Origin: an uncultured Ruminococcus sp.
Lineage (GTDB): Bacteria; Bacillota; Clostridia; Oscillospirales; Ruminococcaceae
Direction: 5' to 3'
Assembly: GCA_902786975.1 (NCBI GenBank)
Contig: CADAES010000005.1
Coordinates: 1 to 64,000 of the forward strand
DNA length: 64,000 nucleotides
Numbering within the stretch: the stretch's first letter is position 1; every line of letters starts with the position of its first letter. Under the pieces are notes generated by a model. It was not told the origin of the DNA. It was given only the letters and a program-made list of their open reading frames with translations, and searched no databases. Position numbers and translations under genes: made by a program. Positions 33,542 through 42,219 of the stretch are shown here, piece after piece.

Positions 33542-34225
33542 CTAAGAAAATTCCGTTGCATCGAGCATTGCGAGATGTGGCGGAATTTTCTTTTGTCGTC
33601 GACGGGACTTGTCCCCGAGTTGAACGCAGTTCAACTCGTTAGCGTGAAACATCGCAGATGTTTCACGGTTAGTCACCACTCGACTAAGAACAAAGTCTAA
33701 GACCTACCTAAAACCTGATGTGCCGAGGAAACCGAGGCATAACAGGAATTCTTTTTTTGTCGTGCGACGGGAGCTTGCTAACCGCTTTGACCATTGGTCA
33801 AAGCGCTGGAGAGAAGCCTGCGGCTTCTCCGCCCGGTTGAACTTTGTTCAACTCGCAAGCGACAAAAACCGCCTGCGGGTTTTGTCGGTTAGTCACCACT
33901 CGACTAAGAACAAAGTCTAAGACCTACCTAAAACCTGATGTGCCGAGGAAACCGAGGCATATCAAGAATTCTTTTTTTGTCGTGCGGCGGGAGCTTGCTA
34001 ACCGCTTTGACCAACGGTCAAAGCGCTGGAGAGAAGCCTGCGGCTTCTCTGCCCGGTTGAACTTTGTTCAACTCGCAAGCGACAAAAACCGCCTGCGGGT
34101 TTTGTCGGTTTGTCACTACTCGACTATAATAACGGGTCTTTTCTTCGTTGCATCGAGCATTGCGAGATGTGGCGGAATTTTCTTTTGTCGTCGACGGGAG
34201 CTTGCTACTCGTTTTTGTTTATTCT
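33531..34225 (+). repeat. Tandem 220-bp repeats that each begin with a copy of the tRNA-Pro 3' end
   Basis: Two 220-bp units (33672-33891 and 33892-34111) are nearly identical. Each starts with GTCACCACTCGACTAAG, a slightly expanded copy of the tRNA end GTCACCTCGACTAAG. Outer half-units of another type flank them: 33531-33671 and 34112-34225 share TTGCATCGAGCATTGCGAGA and the sequence after it. Each central unit holds four hairpins (TTTGACC/GGTCAAA, GAGAAGCC/GGCTTCTC, GTTGAAC/GTTCAAC, GACAAAACCGC/GCGGGTTTTGTC). No convincing gene is present. The remainder, 34226-34439, is AT-rich and shows nothing more. Confidence 0.9.
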
Positions 34226-34439
34226 TCCCCGAATGTGCGGGGAAATAGCAAAATGTCCAAAAGGCTAAATTTTACCTACTTATTATATACCCAAAACGTT
34301 GTATTGTCAACAATAATCAGCTTTGTATGCGCTTTTTAATCGTTTTGCACAATTTTATCAGCCAAGCCCTTTTGTTTTCGTTGTTTTAAGGCATTTCCCG
34401 TCCGAAACGAAATTTTCTTAAATTTCCCTCCCGGGGGGC

Positions 34440-34468
34440 TTGAAATTATCGCTTTAAAGTGATATAAT
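34440..34468 (+). promoter_or_regulatory. Promoter for ilvE
   Basis: TTGAAA (34440-34445), 17-base spacer, TATAAT (34463-34468), 37 bases before the ATG. The leader is too short for a T-box. Confidence 0.85.
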
Positions 34469-34505
34469 AAGACAGATACTTTTTAAGGAAAGAAGGATTT
34501 TTAAA

Positions 34506-35576
34506 ATGATGGACATCAAGATCGAAAAAACCACTGCACCCAAGGCTAAGCCGACGGACGAATCCAAGCTCGGCTTCGGTCACATCTTCACCGACCATAT
34601 GTTCGTTATGAACTATGATGCGGGCAAGGGCTGGAACAACCCGAGGATCGTACCTTACGGAGATTTCCCGATCTCTCCTGCGGCTATGTGCCTGCACTAC
34701 GGTCAGGAGATATTCGAGGGCCTCAAGGCTTACAGAACTGCCGATGGTACTATCCAGCTGTTCAGACCTCAGGAGAACTACAAGAGAATGAACAACTCCG
34801 CAAAGAGAATGGTCATTCCCGAGATCGACGAGGAGTTTATGCTTTACGCAACAAAGGAGCTCGTTAAGATGGAGGCTGACTGGGTGCCGCATTCCGACGG
34901 AACATCGCTGTACATCAGACCTTTCATTTTCGCAACAGACCCCTATGTAGGCGTTAAGCCCGCAGACCACTATCTGCTGATGATAATCCTTTCGCCTTCC
35001 GGCGCTTACTATTCAACAGGCCTCAACCCTGTTAAGATCTATGTTGAAAACCAGTATGTCAGAGCTGTAAGAGGCGGAACAGGCTTTGCTAAGACTGCTG
35101 CAAACTACGCTATCTCGCTCGCAGGACAGGCTGAGGCTCACGAGCAGGACTATGAGCAGGTACTGTGGCTCGACGGTGTTGAGAGAAAGTACGTTGAGGA
35201 AGTCGGCTCGATGAACATCTTTTTCGTTATCGACGGCGAGGTCATCACTCCGGAGCTGACAGGCTCAGTTCTCCCTGGCATTACAAGAATGTCCGCACTT
35301 GAAGTATGCAAGAGCAAGGGCTATAAGGTCAGCGAGAGAAGGATATCTATCCAGGAGATCGCTGATGCTTACGACAACGGCAAGCTCGACGAGGTGTTCG
35401 GTACAGGTACAGCCGCTGTTATCTCGCCTGTAGGTCATCTCAAGTGGGGCGACAAGGTAATGACTATCAACAATAACGAGATAGGACCTATCTCCCAGAT
35501 GCTCTACGATACTATGACAGGTATCCAGTGGGGCAAGATCCCCGACAAGTTCGGCTGGATTGAGAAGATAGACTGA
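34506..35576 (+). CDS. ilvE: Branched-chain amino acid aminotransferase
   Basis: IlvE moves the amino group between glutamate and the keto acids of leucine, isoleucine and valine, using PLP. The 356-residue length and [10 protein letters not shown], the PLP Lys region [21 protein letters not shown], and the [12 protein letters not shown] and [13 protein letters not shown] loops are those of the group II (class IV fold) enzyme. It stands alone between its own promoter and terminator. High-frequency codons are used, suggesting good expression. Confidence 0.96.
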   Translation: MMDIKIEKTTAPKAKPTDESKLGFGHIFTDHMFVMNYDAGKGWNNPRIVPYGDFPISPAAMCLHYGQEIFEGLKAYRTADGTIQLFRPQENYKRMNNSAKRMVIPEIDEEFMLYATKELVKMEADWVPHSDGTSLYIRPFIFATDPYVGVKPADHYLLMIILSPSGAYYSTGLNPVKIYVENQYVRAVRGGTGFAKTAANYAISLAGQAEAHEQDYEQVLWLDGVERKYVEEVGSMNIFFVIDGEVITPELTGSVLPGITRMSALEVCKSKGYKVSERRISIQEIADAYDNGKLDEVFGTGTAAVISPVGHLKWGDKVMTINNNEIGPISQMLYDTMTGIQWGKIPDKFGWIEKID

Positions 35577-35587
35577 TTGATACAATT

Positions 35588-35618
35588 AAAAAGCTGACCG
35601 ATTAGGTCAGCTTTTTTT
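35588..35618 (+). terminator. Terminator after ilvE
   Basis: AAAGCTGACC pairs with GGTCAGCTTT, followed by T7. The right arm contains the stop codon of the converging nuclease gene. The stem is nearly the same as at 1832-1860. Confidence 0.92.
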
Positions 35619-36620
35619 ATATCTGCGTTTAATTTCCTCTACAAGTTTTTCGCCCGCCTTTTCGGGAACAGAGAGCATAGTTTGCATTAAAACGAAAACG
35701 TGGTCTGTTATAGTTTTCATTTCCTTTGCGCTTATCGGGTTATCTGAAAGATTAATAAACTCATTGAGATTCATATTGTACTCAAATTCTTTTTTGCCGT
35801 TCTCGTCGACTTTGTTTAAAATGCCATCTGCAATACCATAACCCACAATACCTTTTTTGCTTTCGTATAAAAAAACCGTATCATTTGCTTTGAGTTTGCT
35901 GATTTTTTCTTTGAAACCGTCATTATATGCTGCTGCTTTGTGCTTTTCAATCATATCAACGTGATGCTGTTTATTCTTACTGCGTATATCGGTATTTACA
36001 ATATAATACTTGTTTTCGGGCTGGATTTTGTTTTTGTCTTTTGAATAGCCAGTAAACTCGATAAACTTTTCATCACCTATCTGATAGACAAAATAGGTTA
36101 TCGCATCAATATTCAGTCCTGTTTTGCGCCAATAATTTATTGCGTTTTTAGCTTTATCATCTACGCCGTTTGTTACGATAAGGAAATGCTGTTGTGTGTT
36201 AAAGCTATCCTTATCAAGCGGAGTGTCAAGATTGAAATTACGCTGATGTGCTTCAATTAGTTCTGTTTTTTCCTCGTTGTCTTTCGTATATTCTTGATAA
36301 TGAGCATTAAGGTTATCATAACAAGAATTTCCAAACTGCTGACCGTAACCCAGAACCTGAAGCAGAGTATCATCAGTTCCTTTTACGCGCTTGAGTTCAA
36401 GTATATACAAGTCACCGTTTTTATCAAGAGCCATTATGTCAGGTGCTTTTTGCCCTTTCTTTTCGGTGAAAATCGTCATAAGTTCCTCGGTGTTGATAAA
36501 GTCTTCGATATTGTTGGCAATAATGTTTTCAAGGTCTTTTTCTTTCCATTTGAAATCTTCAAGCTTTGATTGTTTGACCATTTCATATCCGCTTACTTCT
36601 TCATTGAGTTTGTACAGCAT
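35607..36620 (-). CDS. PD-(D/E)XK nuclease (NucS/DUF91-like) with a possible EVE/PUA-like domain
   Basis: The 337-residue protein has a nuclease core at about 30-180. Asp61 (KAPDIMA) and Glu75-x-Lys77 (LYILELKR), then QVLGYGQQ, are the metal-binding and helix signature of NucS-like enzymes. From about 200 the pattern changes: NDTVFLYESKKGIVGYGIADG at about 246-266 looks like the core of an EVE or PUA-like domain, which in other proteins reads modified bases. The gene is strikingly AT-rich against ilvE and rluA on either side, a sign of transfer. It begins close to the rluA stop. A role in restricting modified or foreign DNA is possible but not shown; no methylase is near. Confidence 0.72.
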   Translation of the reverse strand: MLYKLNEEVSGYEMVKQSKLEDFKWKEKDLENIIANNIEDFINTEELMTIFTEKKGQKAPDIMALDKNGDLYILELKRVKGTDDTLLQVLGYGQQFGNSCYDNLNAHYQEYTKDNEEKTELIEAHQRNFNLDTPLDKDSFNTQQHFLIVTNGVDDKAKNAINYWRKTGLNIDAITYFVYQIGDEKFIEFTGYSKDKNKIQPENKYYIVNTDIRSKNKQHHVDMIEKHKAAAYNDGFKEKISKLKANDTVFLYESKKGIVGYGIADGILNKVDENGKKEFEYNMNLNEFINLSDNPISAKEMKTITDHVFVLMQTMLSVPEKAGEKLVEEIKRRYKKS

Positions 36621-36621
36621 T

Positions 36622-37479
36622 TTATCCTCCCATTATCCTTTTCATATCATCGGGCAGCGGTGCTTTCACCGTTATCCTTTCGTGTGTTACGGGGTGGGTG
36701 AAGCTGACCTCGCCGCAGTGCAGAGCCTGCCTTTTGATAAGTTCGCTCTTTTCGCCGTACATATCATCGCCGACGAGGGCGTGCCCGATATGCGCCATAT
36801 GGCAGCGTATCTGGTGCGTTCTTCCCGTTTCGAGGATAAACCTGCAAAGGCTGTATTTCCCCTGCCTTTGCACGACGCAGAATGTTGTTGCGGCAAACTG
36901 TCCGTCCTCACGCACACAGCGCTTTATTATCGAATCCCGTTCACGTGCTATGGGTGCGCATATCCTTCCGCCGCAGATGTCTGTTCCCTCGCAGATGCCG
37001 TAGTAGACCTTTTCACAATGCTTTTGCAGGGCGTTGGCACAGAATCTGCTCTTGGCGACGATGACGCACCCGCTTGTGTCACGGTCGAGGCGGTTGACGC
37101 ATCTGAATACCGTGCCGGGACAATGTGCGGCAAAGAAATTTGAAAGTGTATCGCCGCGATGCTTTATCGACTCGTGGCAGGGCATCAGCGGAGGCTTGTT
37201 AAAAACGGCAAGGTGCTCGTCCTCAAACAGCACTGCAACGCTGAGCAGGGGGTTGGGCTCTGCGCCGCCCGATTCGTTTTCTGCGATGACTATCTCGTCC
37301 CCGCAGTGCAGGACATCGACTGTGCGTATCGGCTCGCCGTTGCGGGTCATACCGCCCCGGGTCCGTTTGAGCCGTGTTATCAGCTTGCGGGAAAGTCCGT
37401 GCTCACGCAGAAGCTCCGAGAGTTTTCTTCCCTCGTCCCTTCGGGAGCAGATAAATCTTACTTGCGGTATTTTTCCCAC
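36622..37479 (-). CDS. RluA family pseudouridine synthase
   Basis: The enzyme isomerises uridine to pseudouridine in ribosomal or transfer RNA. It has 285 residues. A short S4-like start (GRKLSELLREHGLSRKLITRLKR) is followed by the catalytic domain, with Asp in CVNRLDRDTSGCVIVAK, then GRTHQIRCHMAHIGHALVGDDMYG. Cysteines are frequent for this family. The start is GTG at 37479, overlapping the end of the upstream membrane-protein gene by 22 bases. RNA substrate cannot be told among RluA, RluC and RluD types. Confidence 0.92.
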   Translation of the reverse strand: MGKIPQVRFICSRRDEGRKLSELLREHGLSRKLITRLKRTRGGMTRNGEPIRTVDVLHCGDEIVIAENESGGAEPNPLLSVAVLFEDEHLAVFNKPPLMPCHESIKHRGDTLSNFFAAHCPGTVFRCVNRLDRDTSGCVIVAKSRFCANALQKHCEKVYYGICEGTDICGGRICAPIARERDSIIKRCVREDGQFAATTFCVVQRQGKYSLCRFILETGRTHQIRCHMAHIGHALVGDDMYGEKSELIKRQALHCGEVSFTHPVTHERITVKAPLPDDMKRIMGG

Positions 37480-38294
37480 CTTCTTATCATCGAGGGCATC
37501 TTGTCCTGCCAGTAGCTGCCCATAATGTCCTTTATCATTATGTTATACGACGCTGCCCAGAACGGGTAGATCAGAAAGAACGGATATATCATAAGAAGCA
37601 GGGGGACATATATCATAAACGACAGCAGGACGGAGAAATACTGTCCGTAATGTCCTTCCATAAGCTTTGCGGAAAGGTCGCAGGCATCGAAGATATTAGT
37701 TCTTGGGTTGAGCGACATTATATACGGCGCAAGCGACAGCGAGGCACAGTATTTAACGAAGATGCCCAGCCAGATTATCGTGAAGCCTATGCTTATCATA
37801 AACACGAAAAGCCCCAGCGAGGTCAGCTCGTCTGTCTTGCTCAGAATGCTCCAGCGAAATATGAACGTGCCCGAAAGCACTGCTGGAACGAGCATGACGA
37901 GCTTGAGGAAATTCAGTATCAGCGAGTTGCGAAGCGATATCCGTATAAACTCGTTGGTGTGCGCAAAGATATACTGTCGGGTGGCGATACAGTCCTTATC
38001 CATAGAGATATCGACGAAAAGCCTTCGCACGATATGCCTTTGGTAGGTGAGAAAGCTGAGTATTACCAAAGCATGTATCACCCACATCAGAGCGACCCAC
38101 GGTATCTTGAAGATGTTGGTGAGGTCGTAATAGTAACCGAGCCCGAGCTTGTCAAGAACGAGATACAGTGCAAATATCCACAGTGCGACCATACACATAT
38201 TCGTAAACATCTGAAGTGTGATGCTGAGGCTGTTTCCGATATGGCCGCTGAGCGCCGAGCGTGCGGAGTTTTTTATTTCTTTGACACTGAGCAA
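37458..38294 (-). CDS. Multi-pass membrane protein of unknown function (possible DUF624-like)
   Basis: The protein has about 278 residues and five or six membrane helices with a regular short loop pattern. Features include VSGTFIFRWS-like and YPFFLIYPFWAASYNIMIKD segments. It faintly recalls DUF624 proteins, but I cannot confirm that. The frame is open to a TTG at 38375, but that part only translates a 7-bp repeat (LTASLTASLTSYFLPLT). I prefer TTG at 38294, 10 bases after AAAGGA. It overlaps rluA and follows the phosphatase gene, with the repeat in between. Confidence 0.7.
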   Translation of the reverse strand: MLSVKEIKNSARSALSGHIGNSLSITLQMFTNMCMVALWIFALYLVLDKLGLGYYYDLTNIFKIPWVALMWVIHALVILSFLTYQRHIVRRLFVDISMDKDCIATRQYIFAHTNEFIRISLRNSLILNFLKLVMLVPAVLSGTFIFRWSILSKTDELTSLGLFVFMISIGFTIIWLGIFVKYCASLSLAPYIMSLNPRTNIFDACDLSAKLMEGHYGQYFSVLLSFMIYVPLLLMIYPFFLIYPFWAASYNIMIKDIMGSYWQDKMPSMIRRWEKYRK

Positions 38295-38312
38295 TTCGTA
38301 CCAGTCCTTTCT

Positions 38313-38372
38313 TTTAGAGGTAAGAGGTAAGAAGTAAGAGGTAAGAGAAGCGGTAAGAGAAGCGGTAAGAGC
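38313..38372 (-). repeat. TAAGAGG heptamer repeat, copy 1
   Basis: On the plus strand TAGAGGTAAGAGGTAAGAAG followed by more TAAGAG units lies between the phosphatase and membrane-protein genes. The same short tandem family recurs at 49333-49372 and 50692-50745. Confidence 0.7.
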
Positions 38373-38379
38373 CAACGGC

Positions 38380-39045
38380 TCACGACGGCAGGCTGTCCTC
38401 GTCGTCGGCGTAGCTGTACGCCTCTATCTGCTCATGGGCAGGGTAAGTGCCCATTACCTCGAAAGCTTCGCTCCTTTGCCACATCGAGGCGGTGACCATG
38501 ACCTCAAAGCCCTCGCCGAAATCGCAGGAATAGTCCATCGGCTGGCGCTTGGGCACGCCGAAGCAGGAGAGCATATTCATTATTATCCCGCCGTGGGTAA
38601 CGACAGCAACGTTAGTGATGCCCTCGTACATCATATCCGAGATTATCATCTGCAAAGCCTTATAGCAGCGGTTCACGACATCTCTGAGCGATTCGCCGTT
38701 CGGGGGCGGGTTGTCAAGACCGCCCTTGATGAACTGCTTGTATTCGTCGGTGTCCATTATATCTGCGATCCTCTTGTTCTCAAAGTCGCCGAAATCCATT
38801 TCCACAAGCTCGGGAAGCTCAACGGTCAGCCTGTTCGGCTGGAGTATCGAAACAGTCTGCTTGCAGCGCTTCAGCGGGGAGGTGTAAACCTTCTGTGCGG
38901 GGGGGTACTCGTATTTCTCGAGCTTGTCGTAAAGCGCCTGTGCGCCCTCGCTGCTCAGAGGCAGGTCGGTGATGCCGATGTAGCGTCCGTCGGCGTTTGC
39001 CTCGGTCATTCCGTGGCGAATAAAACATATCCTGTAACCTTTCAA
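38380..39045 (-). CDS. Histidine phosphatase family protein
   Basis: The 221-residue protein belongs to the phosphoglycerate-mutase-like phosphatases. It begins with the phosphorylated-His motif FIRHGMTEANADGRYIG and has SPLKRCKQTV, EMDFGDFENK and the second catalytic His in VVTHGGIIMNM. It could act on small phosphorylated metabolites, as CobC or PhoE do, but no cobalamin gene is near. The start is TTG at 39045 after AAAGGT. It is the first gene of a minus-strand set with the membrane protein and rluA. Confidence 0.9.
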   Translation of the reverse strand: MKGYRICFIRHGMTEANADGRYIGITDLPLSSEGAQALYDKLEKYEYPPAQKVYTSPLKRCKQTVSILQPNRLTVELPELVEMDFGDFENKRIADIMDTDEYKQFIKGGLDNPPPNGESLRDVVNRCYKALQMIISDMMYEGITNVAVVTHGGIIMNMLSCFGVPKRQPMDYSCDFGEGFEVMVTASMWQRSEAFEVMGTYPAHEQIEAYSYADDEDSLPS

Positions 39046-39114
39046 TCATATCAGACCTTTCGTAAAGTTAAGAATAACGGCGGTTCCCTGCCGTAATATT
39101 GGGCACTATTTCTA

Positions 39115-39143
39115 TTTACAAAACGGAAAAAATGTTGTATAAT
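39115..39143 (+). promoter_or_regulatory. Promoter for the XRE regulator
   Basis: TTTACA (39115-39120), 17-base spacer, TATAAT (39138-39143). Confidence 0.7.
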
Positions 39144-39188
39144 AATTCTGTATATGGTAAGTCGGAAAATGCAGGGGAGGCGTGTAAA

Positions 39189-39806
39189 ATGTCGGGCGAT
39201 GCCGCAGCTTCAAGAGGCAGCGAAAAAATGCTTGAAATAGGTGAAAAGCTTGCGGCGGTGAGAAAAGCCAGAGGGCTGACCCAGGTCGCAGCGGCGGCGA
39301 AGGTCGGCTGCACGCAGTCCTATCTTTCGGGCGTTGAAAACGGGAAAAAGGCTTTTTCGATAAGCTTTGTGCTTGAGCTGATAAAGCTTTACGGCGTGAG
39401 CTACGAAACGGTGTTCGGCGAAAACAGCGCAGACACATGGGTATTTGAAGCTCCCGAAACACAAAGCAGCGTCACCGGGGCGCTCAGCCTGCTGGAGCAG
39501 CTTGTGGAGTGCTCGGATTCGGCGGTGCTGGAAAAGGGCATAGACGAATACATAAAGCTTTGCATTTTCGGCGTTTTCAGACAGCTGTACGAAGCAAATC
39601 CCCATAACACGGCAAAAATGTTCTCGACGGACAGCCGCAGTACGACAGAGGCGATAAGCAGGCTTTCGGAAAATATGCCGCAGCTTATCGACAGTCTTAT
39701 AAAGAGCTGTCACATAAGGCGTGACCGTTTTGAGCTTCCTGTTGAGAGGGGGCACGAGCTGCGCACATTCATAAGAGAATGTGAGGAGCTGCTCGGTACA
39801 GAGTAA
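39189..39806 (+). CDS. XRE family transcriptional regulator with C-terminal effector region
   Basis: The 205-residue protein has a Cro/C1-type helix-turn-helix at about 15-75 (KLAAVRKARGLTQVAAAAKVGCTQSYLSGVENGKKAF). A C-terminal part of about 130 residues contains alpha-helical sequence that I do not recognise. It starts at ATG 39189 behind AGGGGAGG, with its own promoter. apbE follows 51 bases after the stop with no visible terminator, so it may share a transcript with, and possibly regulate, the Rnf genes. That link is inferred only from position. Confidence 0.85.
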   Translation: MSGDAAASRGSEKMLEIGEKLAAVRKARGLTQVAAAAKVGCTQSYLSGVENGKKAFSISFVLELIKLYGVSYETVFGENSADTWVFEAPETQSSVTGALSLLEQLVECSDSAVLEKGIDEYIKLCIFGVFRQLYEANPHNTAKMFSTDSRSTTEAISRLSENMPQLIDSLIKSCHIRRDRFELPVERGHELRTFIRECEELLGTE

Positions 39807-39857
39807 GTATAACACATTTTTTCAAGCATTTCAAGACCAATGCGGCAGGAGGCAGTA

Positions 39858-40874
39858 ATGAAAGGTCGCAGGATAAAACTGCTGGCGGTATCGTTTGCGG
39901 TGCTGGTTCTCGCAGCGGGTGCATTGATGATGTTCCTGAAGGGGGATAAAAGCAGCGAAGCCAGGGAAAAGACTGTCTTTGCTATGGACACTGCCTGCAC
40001 CGCAAGGGTGTGGGGAGCAGACCCCGAGGCTGTCACGGATGAGATAAACAGGCTGGACAGGATATTTGACTGTCACAGCGGGGAGTCGGAGATATCGAGG
40101 CTCAATTCGGACGGCGGCGGCAGGCTCTCGGCAGAGGCGGGCGAGCTTATCAAAGCGTCGCTGGAGCTTACGGGGCAGTATCCGCAGGCGGACATCTCGA
40201 TAGGTGCGGTGACAAAGCTTTGGAACGTTACGGGAAAGGACCCGAAGGTCCCCTCGGACAGCGAGATACAGCGGGCGCTGAAAAGCTGCGGCTGTGAGAA
40301 CATAAAGCTTGACGGGGACAGCTGCACGCTTGAAAACAATGCACAGATAGATGTCGGCGCAGCCGCAAAGGGCTATGCGCTTGACAGGGCAAGACAGGTG
40401 CTTATCGACAGCAAAGCCGGGGCTGCGGTAGTTTCAATGGGCTCGTCGAGCCTTGTGTTCGGCAAAAAGCCCGACGCAAAGCCGTTCACCGTTGCGGTAA
40501 AGGACCCGTCGGACAAGCACAGGCTGCTTTTGAAATTCATGGCGGACGAGTGCTTTGTATCCACCTCGGGCGGCTATGAAAGATTTTTTGAGGCAGACGG
40601 AAAAAAGTATATCCACATTTTTGACAAGACCACGGGCAGGCCTGCCGAAACGGACCTCGTCAGCGCAACTGTCATCTGCGATAACGGTCTGAAGTCCGAC
40701 CAGCTCTCGACTGCCGTGTTCATCGGCGGAACGAAAAAGCTCGGCGAGTTCTTTGCGGACAAGAGCATAAAGCTCATAGCTGTCGATACCGACGGAAATA
40801 TCCATATCTCAAAAGAGCTTGAGGACAAAATTACACTTGAGGATAAACAGCATAAAATGATTGTTGAGAAATAA
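39858..40874 (+). CDS. apbE: FAD:protein FMN transferase
   Basis: ApbE links FMN covalently to Thr or Ser residues of RnfG and RnfD outside the membrane. The 338-residue protein has one N-terminal anchor helix (about 6-27) without a lipobox Cys. The core has MDTACTARVWG, SRLNSDGGGRLS, DVGAAAKGYALDRA and VSMGSSSLVFG. It starts at ATG 39858 behind CAGGAGG. rnfC begins 19 bases later, so the enzyme is made together with its targets, and the RnfG and RnfD sequences here carry the DxxSxxT type acceptor sites. Confidence 0.95.
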   Translation: MKGRRIKLLAVSFAVLVLAAGALMMFLKGDKSSEAREKTVFAMDTACTARVWGADPEAVTDEINRLDRIFDCHSGESEISRLNSDGGGRLSAEAGELIKASLELTGQYPQADISIGAVTKLWNVTGKDPKVPSDSEIQRALKSCGCENIKLDGDSCTLENNAQIDVGAAAKGYALDRARQVLIDSKAGAAVVSMGSSSLVFGKKPDAKPFTVAVKDPSDKHRLLLKFMADECFVSTSGGYERFFEADGKKYIHIFDKTTGRPAETDLVSATVICDNGLKSDQLSTAVFIGGTKKLGEFFADKSIKLIAVDTDGNIHISKELEDKITLEDKQHKMIVEK

Positions 40875-40893
40875 CAAGGGGGAAAGTCTTGAT

Positions 40894-42204
40894 ATGAGGC
40901 TCAGCGGCATACGCCTTGAACATAAGAAGAATACCGCTTCGTCGCAGAGCGTTCCCGCACCGATACCGAAAACGGTGAGGATAGCTATGCAGCAGTGCGC
41001 AGGTGCAGCCTGTGATGTGCTGGTGCAAAAGGGCGATAAGGTGCTCGTCGGGCAGAAGATAGGCGACAGCGGAAAATATATGTCCGTGCCCGTACATTCT
41101 TCGGTATCGGGAACGGTAACGGGGATAAGCGAGCTTCTTCAGGTCAGCGGCAGAGTCTGCAAGTGCGTTGACATCGAAACGGACGGCGAGCAGAAGGTCA
41201 TTGGCGGTATCGAGCCGCCTGTTGTCAGCGACAGGGAAAGCTTCTGCGATGCGGTCAGGAACTCGGGCTGCTGCGGTCTTGGCGGAGCAGGCTTCCCCAC
41301 ACACGTCAAGTTCGGCTACGACGATAAGAAATTCAGCGTGGATACGCTTGTTATAAACGCTGCCGAGTGCGAGCCGTACCTTACCGGCGACCACAGAGAG
41401 ATGATCGAAAATACCGACAGCATTTTCGACGGCATCGCAAGCATAAAAAAATACCTAGGCACCGAAAACGTGTTCATCGGCATCGAGAACAACAAGCCCG
41501 ACGCTATCGAGAAAATGACAAAGGCGGCTGCCGAAAGGGACAGCTCGGTAAAGGTCGTTGCGCTGAAAGCAAAGTACCCGCAGGGTGCGGAAAAGGTCAT
41601 CGTTTACAACCTCACCGGCAGAGTGGTCAGGGAAGGAAAGATACCTGCTGATGTGGGAGTCATAGTGATAAACGTTTCTACCTGCGGCTTTATCGGTGAC
41701 TATATGAAAACGGGTATGCCGCTTGTGAAAAAGCGCATCACCGTCAGCGGCGAGTCTGTCGGCACGCCCTGCAACGTTATCGCACCGATAGGCATCTCCT
41801 TTGAGGAGCTGCTGCGGTTTGCCGACTGCGATATGGATAAGCTGGGCAAGGTCATAACAGGCGGTCCGATGATGGGTATAGACATCTTCGATCTTACAGA
41901 CCCCGTGTGCAAGACGCACAGTGCGATACTTGCGCTCCCCAGAGAGAAAAAAGAAAGCAAGAACGTTCTCATCTCATACAAGACGCAGACAAACTGTATC
42001 CGCTGCGGAAGATGTATACAAGCCTGTCCCGTGGGACTTATGCCCACCGAGCTTGAAAAAGCCTTCGACCGCAAGGACAGGGATATGCTCAAAAGGCTGA
42101 AGGTGTCACTTTGCATGAACTGCGGCAGCTGCTCGTATGTCTGCCCCGCAAAGAGAGATCTTGCCGAGAAAAACCAGCTGGCAAAAGCCCTGCTGAGGAC
42201 CTGA
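40894..42204 (+). CDS. rnfC: Rnf complex subunit C
   Basis: RnfC receives electrons from NADH or passes them to it and joins the membrane complex that pumps Na+ or H+. The 436 residues have the biotinyl-like start (VGQKIGDSGKYMSVPVHSSVSG), the flavin/NADH-binding middle (GGAGFPTHVK, INAAECEPYL), and two C-terminal [4Fe-4S] sets, CIRCGRCIQACPVG and CMNCGSCSYVCPAK. The start is ATG 40894 after AGGGGG. It heads the order C-D-G-E-A-B usual in Clostridia. Confidence 0.96.
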   Translation: MRLSGIRLEHKKNTASSQSVPAPIPKTVRIAMQQCAGAACDVLVQKGDKVLVGQKIGDSGKYMSVPVHSSVSGTVTGISELLQVSGRVCKCVDIETDGEQKVIGGIEPPVVSDRESFCDAVRNSGCCGLGGAGFPTHVKFGYDDKKFSVDTLVINAAECEPYLTGDHREMIENTDSIFDGIASIKKYLGTENVFIGIENNKPDAIEKMTKAAAERDSSVKVVALKAKYPQGAEKVIVYNLTGRVVREGKIPADVGVIVINVSTCGFIGDYMKTGMPLVKKRITVSGESVGTPCNVIAPIGISFEELLRFADCDMDKLGKVITGGPMMGIDIFDLTDPVCKTHSAILALPREKKESKNVLISYKTQTNCIRCGRCIQACPVGLMPTELEKAFDRKDRDMLKRLKVSLCMNCGSCSYVCPAKRDLAEKNQLAKALLRT

Positions 42205-42219
42205 CGAGGAGGAAGTAAT

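Noticed and set aside
33531-34225. CRISPR array
   Set aside because: The repeats are 220 bp long and tandem, with no short regular repeats and unique spacers, and no cas genes nearby.
33720-34248. Repeated ORFs beginning MPRKPRH in the tRNA-Pro repeats
   Set aside because: They translate the hairpin repeat; no ribosome site, promoter or known domain, and identity follows the DNA repeat rather than protein constraint.
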